From Penicillus capitatus (lineage: Eukaryota; Chlorophyta), in assembly GCA_965649825.1 (NCBI GenBank), contig OZ287696.1:1674001-1738000 (forward strand): 64,000 bases of DNA, given 5' to 3'. A model generated the notes under the pieces. The model saw only the letters and a program-made list of their open reading frames with translations. It was not told the DNA's origin and made no database searches. A program made the position numbers and the translations under genes. This document shows positions 47,101 through 56,747 of this stretch, one piece after another; position 1 is the stretch's first letter, and every line of letters starts with the position of its first letter.

Positions 47101-48391
47101 GTTCAGGCAGAGAAGCAAAACGCAAACGAGATCGAGAACCTGCACCATTCGTATCAGGTCATTTTCCAAACAGCCTTCAAACCGTCATCCAAAGGTGCAC
47201 GAGTGAAAGGCCCGAATGGACGAAGAAACGAAAAAATACGAGACACTTGCGAAAGAGAAAGAGGAGGCCGAACGAGTGGCCGAAGAGATCGTCCGTCAGC
47301 TCGAATGCGACGCCGATCAACACATCGACGCACTGCAGAGGACGCACATCGAAGTCCAGCGCCTAAGCAAAGAAGAGGAGCGTCGCATGAAGGCATATCT
47401 TGAGCGTCTGCCTGTCGATTAAACGGCTCACGATTGGTGTAGGTGGAAAACAACATTATGGCAAGAGGTATACTCAAGCTGAAGTCAGAGAAGATTGAGA
47501 ACATGCGAGAGACGAGAGAATTGACGAAAGAGGTACGCGAATCGGCGGAGAAGCTGCAGCAGCAGACGGAGATGGTCGACAAATACCAACACGAAGTCGC
47601 CGAACGCGATAACGTGATTGCCTCTAACTATCAAACCATCCAAGTCTGTGGCGCTCTATTCCGTGGTCGCTCTATCAGATAACTAATTGCCTTAGGAGTT
47701 GAGAAGAGAAGTGCAGGAGCTGGAGAAGCACAGATACGTTCTGGGATATCAGGCAGAGAAGTATAAAGAAGAGATCCATCCGAAAACCGAAAAGATATCG
47801 AAACTTGAGGAGGATTTGAAACAGGCAGACAATCGTCGATCACAAAGTATTGACGCCGTCTGTCGTCTCAACACGCGTCTGCGAGACAAGACGCTCCACA
47901 TTGCGGCGTTGCAGAAGGAACTGGCGGAGATCGGAACGAAACGCCGCCAGTCGACGTCTGACGATGCTGCCGAGGATTTGTCTGCCGAGAACACGAAACG
48001 AATGCTGATGCAAGTTGAGCATCGTAATGCTCAGCTACAGCGAAACTTGGAATCGAATGAGAAATCGTCGCGAGCGGCGCTGCGACGGAAGACGACAGAG
48101 AATCGCATTCTTCTCGAAGAGATCGCGGAGTTAAAGCGTCGTAACGGAAATCTGTCGACGCAGTTGGATGATTTGCGAGTGCAATCTGCCAGGACGTCTA
48201 CGCAACGGCCACTAAGCAGCCCTGCACGACGTCGTTCGACAGTGACCATACAGAAAGCACCGGTGACGCGTCCAAGTTCGATGCGTCAGCAAGAATGGGG
48301 AACAGTGAAGACATCGCGGCCAAGAACAGCATCGGCATTCCGTCAGCAACGGCCGCGATCTGCCGAAACGACAGGGCGCTCGATAGGATAA
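44103..48391 (+). CDS. CFAP57: CFAP57/WDR65-like ciliary WD40 and coiled-coil protein
   Basis: Axonemal protein needed for inner dynein arm assembly in motile cilia. N-terminal WD40 part: SFSFGVDVSSGI, VYYASGVRIVGYN, CIEISSNRKYMAW, FSEDSKLLLVQCGAPEWECL, KGLLISGDKGSLLFYY, SLHVSGHMVLVGMRDKLRLF, ISDGGHLIATVCRANTIHIY, DLCWTDHDQKIISVSAGG, YTWIVSTGHR. From HDYVLLTVEEVSTKIAREQ on, a continuous coiled coil to the end (ELRREVQELEKHRYVLGYQ, a known CFAP57 block), then a basic Ser/Arg tail. About fifteen introns; one join near 44500-44550 is unresolved. The order of blocks matches CFAP57 throughout. Confidence 0.85.
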
Positions 48392-48786
48392 CGCATGATA
48401 CATGTGTCGCCTGTAAAAGCTCTGGACCTACATAAACAGATAACCATGTGAACGACGCTCGAATTGAAAACGCATGCTTGAGACGCATTCTGTTTTCATA
48501 ACCTAACGAGAACTTTAACACGCTTTTCGACGATCGTTAAAACTGACGAGATGTTAAAGACAGTACTTAATAACGGGCACAATGCTGTCATGAGTTTGGT
48601 GCTCAGTCGAGAAGCCTCAGTTTATCGTATCTCCAATGAAAACCGGATACTGTGCTTCCATAAGAGGGCGTTGGTTTGTTATGAGATTTAAAGCTTTTGA
48701 AGAAACTGTGGAGATAGTGATTGGCAGTGGCAATGCGCCTGTCCTCTCAGATTACATCTGAAAATCCGTTCTTTATTATTTGAATA
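48392..48786. other. intergenic, no gene seen
   Basis: About 395 bp between CFAP57 and the MIC10-like gene. AT-rich relative to flanks, with no ORF, RNA gene or repeat I can support; presumably 3' and 5' untranslated and promoter sequence. Confidence 0.4.
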
Positions 48787-49107
48787 ATGAGTCCGCTGCG
48801 TGAGGCGGAGAAGCGGTTGGAAGAAGAGCTCTCCGACTGCGTGAAGAAGCACGGGACGTATTGGTTCGTGGGTCACTCTTTGTCAACGGTATTCGTTTCC
48901 TCCCGCGTACTTTGAACATTGTAGGGGGCATTCTACTGTCCGTGCCACTCAGCATCCGATACAAAGTACCTCCCATGCACGCATGTTGCGCTTATGACGG
49001 ATCTTTGACAGTCTTACAAACCGCTTTTCATTCTGGGAATCGGAGGAACGGCGTTGGATTTTATGTTCGGTACATTTCACGCATTTCTGGAGGCGCGTGA
49101 TGGGTGA
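48787..49107 (+). CDS. MIC10-like subunit of the mitochondrial MICOS complex
   Basis: About 73 residues from three exons: MSPLREAEKRLEEELSDCVK, KKHGTYWFVGGILLSVPLSI, then RYKSYKPLFILGIGGTALDF and MFGTFHAFLEARDG. Two hairpin membrane helices, each with a glycine-rich motif (VGG, GIGG), are the hallmark of MIC10, which bends cristae junctions. Introns of 53 and 45 nt restore phase, and the first contains TCACTCTT. Length and topology match MIC10 closely. The assignment is by pattern, since such small proteins have little conserved sequence. Confidence 0.6.
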
Positions 49108-49988
49108 TTGTTCACTCAGGAGCGGCGAAGTGCGCTGAAGAGAGGCGCCTTCTTAACGAGTTTCGTCAGACGCACATGCACAAAATTAACTGAGGGGGGT
49201 GCGAGCTCTGACGCAGAACTATTGTAGAGAGCACTTACAATCGCGTCGCGACAAAACTGATCAAAAGACTGACCCATTTGCCCCGTGCGCTATTCGCAAC
49301 CTTTCCAACGAGATTCACTCCGACAAGAAAGATGACATCGTCAAACAGGTTCCAAATCTCAGTACGCCAAGGTGAAGATCAATTCGAGTGTCTTGCTATG
49401 ATACCACGAGTGAGAATTGGCATCTGGTAATGGCGTTGCATCGTAATGATGAAGTCATAAATTCGCACGATTCACCATTGGGCGGACTTTTTATTTCTCC
49501 AGTGTGATCGACGTCTCATATCATCGTTTTTTCCTATCGATACCTGTATGGCGAGCGTAGAGTTGCTTCGAGTCAAATGATGTGAGCAACAAGGACAAGT
49601 TTGTAAGTAGGATTCTGCATTCATAGATTTCGAATGATCGCATCTGTTCTTGTTTCTTCCATTTCTGCAAAGTTTACGAGATTGCTGATTGCGATGTCAG
49701 TTGACGACCTCCTTAAGGTAAACAACAGTTTATCCGATTGCGCAAAACCTTGGTCGTGGACATGATCCAGAAGTCGGGGCTGCAAGAGGTCGACAGTCAA
49801 CGTACCGTGCACCGACTAACTACAAGACTTATCAATGCATGCAGTATCCAGATCACCTGTCTTCATCGAATACGATAAAAATACAACGAAAGGCATGCAG
49901 TCGTGTTGTCTCCAAACCGTATACTGTTTGTCGATGCAACGAACATAGCATTCTAGAAATCTACCACTCTGTCGCACAGAAACGGGAA
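49108..49988. other. gene-poor stretch, nothing recognised
   Basis: About 880 bp between MIC10-like and MFS genes with no ORF over 65 codons, no domain signal, no tRNA-like TTCGA arm in a cloverleaf context and no clear repeat. Confidence 0.4.
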
Positions 49989-51467
49989 TCAGGTATCCAC
50001 GTCGACGTGATGACGTCTGTCTTTGTGATACGTGAAATGCAATCCAGTATAAAAGATAAAACATAACGTCCAAGGGACGACAGAGAACCAGGTGAGTGCT
50101 TTCGACAGTGCTTCGGCCTTTTCCAAATTTTCTGTCACATCATCTGTCGATGTCGCCTCTCCTTCGAACCCCCAGATGCGTTCCGCAGCCAGTCCAGTTA
50201 AGTAACTCACAGGCGACGCTAGCGCATCCTCCAGACACCGATCCAAGGAATAGATGATATTGCGTGCGTTGGGATGAACGATCTCAGCAAATATGGGACT
50301 GTTACATGCAGAGGCTGCCCAGCTGATCAGTATCCCTGTTGAAAAGAGCACCAATGCGTAGAGCGCAGCGCTTGAGTGGTCTCCATTTCTGGGCAGTCCA
50401 TTGAAAATGAGCACCATCATAGGAATGCCAGAGGCAACGCTAAACTGACAGGCAGCGATGCGTCCATGGTTTGGCGAGAGGAGTGATGCTCTGTCGCCGA
50501 TGGCCCCTCCAATCCAACACCCTCCAGCATTACCCAGCAAAAATACTGAAGCAAGGACTGCCGCCTGAATATCTGACATGCCGATCAGTTGCAGGTAGAG
50601 GGTCATAAACGAAGCAAGAGCTTTCCAGGGCATCGATCCAACGACCCCTTGCAGAATAATGAGACGGAACGTCGGAATCTGAAAAACCGCCAGGATTGTA
50701 GCCCGGATGTCGACCCATGATCTGCACGAAGAACTCTCGCCTTCATCACTCTTCATCCCCCTGATGAGTTTCTGTTCTTCTTCAGTCGTCCCCTGAAGCT
50801 TCGAACGTGTCTCCTGGTCGCGTGGATCGCGCGCGTAGTGAATGTTCAGCCAACCAATGGTTCCACTCAGACAGGAAAGCGTGAACATCACGAGTTGCCA
50901 TCCGCGCAATGCGTGACTGTTCCAGCCTGACAGGCTAGTGGCAAAGAGGCTGCCAAACATGGCACCCACGCTCCCGCTCAACATCCAGAGGCCAAAGGCA
51001 CGACCCCGTGTATCTGCTGTGTAATAGTCTGCGATGACGCTTTGTGAGTTGGGAATGACAAGGGAGAGGCCGAGTCCGTTCAGTGCCCAGGCGATGGCTC
51101 CCATCACAAATGGGTTTGGTGCCCATCGCGAAATCCCAAACAACCACGTCATTGTTGCCCATATAAGGCAACCCGTCAGAATCACGCGGATGCGATTTGT
51201 CATGCTTCCTGGAAGGAATGTGACCTCTTTAAGAACAGCAGCATACAGGAGACACTCACCCAGCACTCCTCCGACCGGAGACGTCAGCGCCTGAGTAAGG
51301 CCGCGGCAGACGGTGATGGCTCCCATCTCGCTGGGAGAGGCATGGAAGTCTTTCGAGATGTACTTATACATCGCAGGAAGCAAGGACTCATCGGCCCTTT
51401 CGAAGATGCCTGTCAAGTTGATGACGAACGCACTCCTCGTGCGTATTTGCAAAAACGTCAGAGCCAT
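49989..51467 (-). CDS. major facilitator superfamily transporter
   Basis: Twelve-helix MFS protein of about 470 residues. FVINLTGIFERADESLLP (helix 1 with acidic motif), TSPVGGVLGSMTNRIRVI (the MFS loop 2-3 signature across an intron), LNGLGLSLVIPNSQSVIADY, TRGRAFGLWMLSGSVGAMFG (A-like motif), second half TLYLQLIGMSDIQAAVLAS, GGCWIGGAIGDRAS and ending YHKDRRHHVDVDT. One 52-nt intron is needed early (VLG/SMT). The overall pattern recalls algal and oomycete spinster-like or sugar-phosphate-like MFS proteins; the substrate is unknown. Confidence 0.85.
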   Translation of the reverse strand: MALTFLQIRTRSAFVINLTGIFERADESLLPAMYKYISKDFHASPSEMGAITVCRGLTQALTSPVGGVLGECLLYAAVLKEVTFLPGSMTNRIRVILTGCLIWATMTWLFGISRWAPNPFVMGAIAWALNGLGLSLVIPNSQSVIADYYTADTRGRAFGLWMLSGSVGAMFGSLFATSLSGWNSHALRGWQLVMFTLSCLSGTIGWLNIHYARDPRDQETRSKLQGTTEEEQKLIRGMKSDEGESSSCRSWVDIRATILAVFQIPTFRLIILQGVVGSMPWKALASFMTLYLQLIGMSDIQAAVLASVFLLGNAGGCWIGGAIGDRASLLSPNHGRIAACQFSVASGIPMMVLIFNGLPRNGDHSSAALYALVLFSTGILISWAASACNSPIFAEIVHPNARNIIYSLDRCLEDALASPVSYLTGLAAERIWGFEGEATSTDDVTENLEKAEALSKALTWFSVVPWTLCFIFYTGLHFTYHKDRRHHVDVDT

Positions 51468-53554
51468 GAACGGACTTTAAGAGTAATTAGGTAGGCAAAT
51501 ATGGAGCATTCGCGTTTGCAGCCGCGTCTCTGTTTGAGGGTAGTCGCTGCGAAGATGTGACTCTTTCGGGCGAACGACTATCTGATTTGACACGAACTGT
51601 ACTGAATTGATAATCAATAAGTGTCGAGCAAACGTGCGAGATTCTTCGAATAGTCGCAATGCGTGTTTGGTTGGTCGCAGTGGGCAGATTGAGCTGCTTC
51701 TCTTTCGTCCCTGCGACGCGTGAGAAACGTAGAAACACAGTCGGCATTCAGGCGGAGTGTTCCGGCTCAACCACCAGCTGTAGCGAGACTGTCTAAGGAG
51801 TGGACTAACCGACGTCGAAGCTCCGAGGATCGTCGGATCCCTCCAAACTCCCTGCCACTTCGGAGATGACACACATTCTCTTTGTCATATCGAACAAAAC
51901 CAGTGCTGTCAACTGCTCAACGTGGATCCACAAGTGATCGATCAATAAGTAACTTTCTTGCATTGCAAATCTTGATCGACACAGTCGGTACAGAATTCGA
52001 CGAACAGATGCGGGAGGCGAGTCTTCAGATCGCACTGGCACAACCATTACCACCGTTGCAGATCCAATAACCACCAAGTCGCCGTCGAGCCATCGAGAGC
52101 GACTGTTGGATGACTTTCTCGCGGCATCCTCATACCCGTGGCGATGTTCATGAAACATAACCAGAAGTTCGCATCTGTGAGGACGGAAAGATGGACCACC
52201 CCGAACCACATAGTGTCTAAAGACGCATTCTTTCGCGAGTATCTCGTGTTCTTGCGCTACGTTCGGGAGCGTTTTGCGCCGCTGTGTGCGTTATCCTTGA
52301 CGGAGTTTTCTCGCGTTGTTGCGAAGATTCACGACACGAAGACGGCTAGCCAAAGCCTTCCGTGGCATCAAACAAGCCTACAACAAAGTGGACAGGGACC
52401 TCCAACTGCACCGTCTAAATACCCTGCAAACCCTTAGTCGAGTTGTTAGGCTCATTTCCTCCTTTCTGCAGGCACCGAGCCTATCCATAGTGATCCGATA
52501 ACACAAGCACACACACGAAGTTCGGCTGGATGTCCCCACAAGGAAGCTGTTCACCTTAATCCCTGTTACTCGCTGTATCGACACGGCGACCGGAACAGGT
52601 GCGAAGATCATTCAGAAACTGTTTATTATACGCGGACGATTGCAAACTCAATCGAAGGCTGGACCGAAGAAATGAAGGAAAACTAGAGTCGTATAGAGCA
52701 CTTATGAGAGAAGGGAAATAGGCGCCCAGATGGAGATGAGCCTCAATTCGTCTGAGACTACTGCGATTCGTTTCAGAGTCTTATAAAGGTCCATTTAATG
52801 ACGTTGCACCTTCTAGGATGACTTCCCCGAACAACAGACCATTCGTTGTTTAAGCCTTCAATGTTACAAGAAACTCAATTCTCGACAACATTGTAAGACA
52901 AAAAAGCCGCACCGGGAGATTAACTCAGATCAAACGCATCGGTTCCGAGAGCTGGGCTCGTTTCTAATCGTCGCCAGACCGATAGTTTGTCGAGCAATGA
53001 TTAAGGCTTTCTACACGGACACGCGACCTGGAATGGGATTCGAAGACATACAAACGAGAAGATGAAACCTGTTATACAGGTGTATCCGGCAGAAAGTCTA
53101 CTTAATAGCGACTAGCTTCGTACAAAGTCCATCGTCTCATCTCTAGTCCCAGTGGGCCTAGATCCCTTAGAACTAAATATGCGATACTGGCAATGCGAAG
53201 GTCCACGTACGTCCCGTTGATGGCTCAAGCTTTCCACAGCTCCTAGAACATCTCGCTACTCCTCCCCGCTCTAAGCAAGGACTCGACTTTGACAAATCGT
53301 TTATGTACGGCGCCGATGGTTCGTCCGTTGAAGCGTTCGACGGCTTTAAAGCACTGATAAGATCAACATGGGGGTGACTGTATATACACACAGCACCATC
53401 CACATTCTGTTTTTTGTTTCCCTGTGAGGTACCTTTGCTGCCATCACTGTTCGTGTCTCTTTGTCGTCAGGGGGGTGCGCGAGACAAGGCTGAACACGAA
53501 CGGGAAACTCTGGACAGTCGGCGGATCACAACCCGAGTCGCAGAGTTTCTTCTA
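51468..53554. other. gene-poor island with a decayed retroelement
   Basis: About 2.1 kb without an intact gene. Short ORFs on both strands have many stops and no family signal, except the reverse-transcriptase relic listed separately. The sequence looks like neutral, degraded DNA, unlike the tight spacing elsewhere. Confidence 0.5.
52316..52721 (+). mobile_element. degenerate non-LTR (LINE-type) reverse transcriptase fragment
   Basis: Two RT landmarks occur in order and at the right distance. Motif A-like AFRGIKQAYNKVDRDLQLHR (Phe codon at 52358) continues SRVVRLISSFLQAPSLSIV, matching the LINE pattern FxDIxxAYDxVxRDxLxxxL...IxSFL. Then LLYADDCKLNRR with the catalytic YADD at 52629-52640, about 93 codons later, the usual LINE spacing, but in a different frame. 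Motif A has Arg where the catalytic Asp should be (FRGI for F-x-D-I), stops interrupt both sides and no endonuclease is seen. A dead fragment. Confidence 0.55.
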
Positions 53555-54872
53555 ATGGAAGTCGCGGCATGGCGCGCTTTTATGGAGGGCATCATGGCAA
53601 AGGTCGCCGAACTTAATCTGGACTTCTCAACACGCTTTTTTGTTTTTGTCGCTGCGCACTTTGTCCTGTATATCTGGATGCGCTATGTGGTGGCGCCGGC
53701 ACCTCCTGGTTGGTCGCGAGGAGTGCGAGCAATGGTTATGGCTCCCGTCCTGGGGGTCACGTGCGTCTTGTTCGACGCAAAGAAGAATGAGGAAGCCACC
53801 GCAGCAGTGTACAGCATTCTTGGCTTCCTGTGCATGGCACTGGCAAGGATCATCTCATTTTGCATGAATCGGGGACCGATCGTCAAGGCGTACGACAGCA
53901 AGAGCACACTCGCTTTCGTTCTCAGTCTCCTATTCTCGGTCTCCGTCGCCTTCGATGAAAAGAAGGTGACAGATAAGAACGAGGAGAAGGCGACTGAGCC
54001 GCATGCCTACAAAGATGCTCGTTTCTCTGTTCTTCGCTTCAAAAAGACTGAGCGCTGGATGCGAGTGACGATACTGCTTTTCCAGACGATCGTGAAAGTA
54101 CATTAATTTCTCTTTCTTTTTGCTCCCAACTCATTCCTGCCTTCGTCATCAGACCATGTCAATCTTGACTCTGAGGCGCGGTGCACAATACTTTCACGGA
54201 TATGGACACGATTTTCTGAGAAACGTGTGCATCGGATGGTTCCTCTACGCATATGCGTCTGCAATTGAAGATACGATCGGTCTGATCTTGCTCCTTACGG
54301 CCAATGTGAAGATAAACCACAACTTCGACCGCCCATGGCTCTCCCAGTCCGTCAGAGAACTCTGGTCTCGTCGATGGAACATCCTTGTCTCTGAAATGCT
54401 GAGAGGTCTGAGTTACGAACCGGTCTGCGAAGGTAAGGCCTCTTCTGGTTACGCCATGTGTTACTTACGAATCTGGACAGGTTGCTGGGTGCGTGGATCA
54501 AAGTACTTTGAGAGGAAAAAGCCGTCGGGACTGCGCAGATCCATGGCTCTGATCGCAACGTTCATCGCCAGCAGCTTCTTTCACATCGGCTTTCTCCTGT
54601 TCGTATCTCCCTTTCGAGTCTGCCTCTCACACGGATTCTTCTTTGTGGCGAATGGCCTCGTCATCTTTCTCGAGGATGTCGTCAAATTCTTCGTGTCGAG
54701 GCAGAAAGGGGGACTTGCGTTATCCAGAAGCATTCCGAAGCTGTTCTGGCAGATCTATGCTGTTTCCACCGTTACTGTGTTGGGTCATTTCTTTTTCTGT
54801 CCGGAATTTGTAGAATTCGGATATGCGGACATCATGATGAACGCAGACCTTTCCTCTCCGCCACGCAATTAA
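53555..54872 (+). CDS. wax-synthase-like membrane-bound O-acyltransferase (MBOAT)
   Basis: Multi-span acyltransferase of the wax synthase/DGAT-like MBOAT group. Helices include FFVFVAAHFVLYIWMRYV, AMVMAPVLGVTCVLF and ILGFLCMALARIISFC; then the family core WLSQSVRELWSRRWNILVSE (W-x-x-RRWN motif), YEPVCEG and the putative active-site His in SSFFHIGFLLFV, ending in helices LFWQIYAVSTVTVLGHFFF. Two introns, one of 56 nt before TMSILTLRRG and one of 48 nt between CE and GCWVRG. It would transfer an acyl chain to a fatty alcohol or diacylglycerol at the ER; the exact acceptor is unknown. Confidence 0.65.
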
Positions 54873-56119
54873 CTGTCTGTTCATCCACTTGCTTAATCTG
54901 TCTTCATGCTGGGTTACATGTTTTCGATGGTATGCCTCATTCGATCTCGATGCATGCAAGTCCTCCGAACAGTTGCATCTTCTGGGTCATTCATTCCGTC
55001 ATTATCATTATCTTGTGCCTCTTTATAATACCTCTCTGTATGCCGTACTATCGATCGCAAAACTGTTTGTTGCTCTGAAGCGCCTCGCTTAAAGATGCTC
55101 TGTAGACAATGTGAACGTCCAACAATCGTGCGCGACCACCGGGAGCGATTGATGTCGGAATAACCACCGCAGAGCGCTGACCATCGGTCGCGACAATGTC
55201 GGCTTTCAAACCCGTCCCTCAATAACCATAGGGCTGTGGCCAGCGAACATGACCTGAAGTTTGCTGCTGTTAGGCCTAGAGGTTGGCGGAACCTTAACCA
55301 TTAGGGGTATTTAAAGGCCAACATTCCTTGTAAGACAACTCGTGTTCGTATCTTAAGAATCCGACTGCGTTTCTGTCTGTTCGTTGCGCGAAGTGTCGAC
55401 TCGTATCGAAACCAATCCTTACATCGATCTCCAACATGCCCAGGTTTGCAGACAGTTTTGCGTCGCAGAATTTTGTCGACGCACACAACTAACTTTTCGT
55501 AAAGAGCTGAGGGAAGAGATAGATAGTGCCTAAGACCATCTCGAGTTAAATGGTCGGAAGAGATAGCTGTCCTCTGATGACATCGAACCGTCCAGTGGAG
55601 TTGACAATATATCGAACAAACGGTCTCTTCTTCACATGGCAGTGTCTGCCATCGGACTGCATCGGTAGTAGTGATATGTCAAGAATCCTGCATTCAATTC
55701 GAGATCGAATCGAGATCGAATTTCCGAGAAATGTCAGTCAACACCATCAGCGCTTTTCACACGGGCAAAATACTACCGCTGTTAGCGTTTTAACATCCAT
55801 CGGTGAAATACCGTATTGACAAACGCTGCGCCTCTACCCTCAGTACCCATGATAAAAGTGGTCTAGATAGACTACTATGTCCACTGAAAAGGTAACTGTC
55901 AAACAAGACGAATGGGGTGACAGTTTTAAGATGTTCCGACAAGGTTGAATCTGTCAAAGAAAAAGGGCAGGACAGACAAAGGAGGGGCCTTCTGAACCTG
56001 CGTTCCCAGCGAGAGTAAACCAGATTATGCGTGTTCACGCCGAGTGTAGAAGATCTAAAATGTTAGGATACATCTCCTAGAAACGCCCCCGATCGCGGTG
56101 ACAAGGTTATTTCATTTTG
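54873..56119. other. gene-poor island, nothing recognised
   Basis: Short ORFs only, on both strands, without family signal. It holds one short direct repeat near 55700. No tRNA or rRNA seen. Confidence 0.4.
55700..55721. repeat. two-copy direct repeat, 11-bp unit
   Basis: Two adjacent copies of cgagatcgaat inside the gene-poor island between the MBOAT and XPB genes. Confidence 0.6.
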
Positions 56120-56600
56120 TTATGGTCACAAAGTTGCATTGCGTCTGAACCGTCGGTGTGCACCACTAGTTTTTGCTGCTGTTTGTTCAAAGCGTGCTCC
56201 ACAGTAACAGGCGACTGGATCAGGTATGCCCCTGAGTTCTCCGACATCAATGCCCTTTTCTGCTTCTACACCTTTCTGGCAGAGATCAGTCAGATCATTA
56301 ACGGTGGAAGCTGCGCGAAGCTCTGATGTTTCCTTCTTCTTGCATAAGTCTTCGATCATATTCCGTGCATCTTTTCGGTCACGTCATGATACACCGTTTC
56401 TTCTTCATATCTGATCATGTCGCCCTTTTTTGGTGCTTACTCGATTCTGCTGCTTTTTCCGCTTTATTGCTCCTCATTTTTATGTGCCGCTTCAATGAAT
56501 TGATCAATTCTCTCACAAAACTCCTTCTCCGACCGGAGATATCCGAGCGATCTGAGGGCTATTGATTGTACGTCCTTGTTTGTTCCTTTCCTTTGCTGCC
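56120..56600 (-). other. possible small minus-strand gene, product unrecognised
   Basis: Fragments on the minus strand look coding: FCERIDQFIEAAHKNEEQ, then, after plausible short introns, ARNMIEDLCKKKETSELRAA with STVNDLTDLCQKG. The charged helical character resembles small cytosolic coiled-coil proteins. I could not fix exon joins or a start, and it could be chance. Confidence 0.25.
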
Positions 56601-56747
56601 TTTCTCGATCAGGGGAAATGTTTTTCCGATGCTACCGGAATGCAGTGTACACTGTCAGACGCCACTGCCATCAACGGGCGATTTTGACGGACTCGTCCTC
56701 GTACGTTGTGTCGATTGATTGCGTCATTTCGAAGGACATCTTTGATC

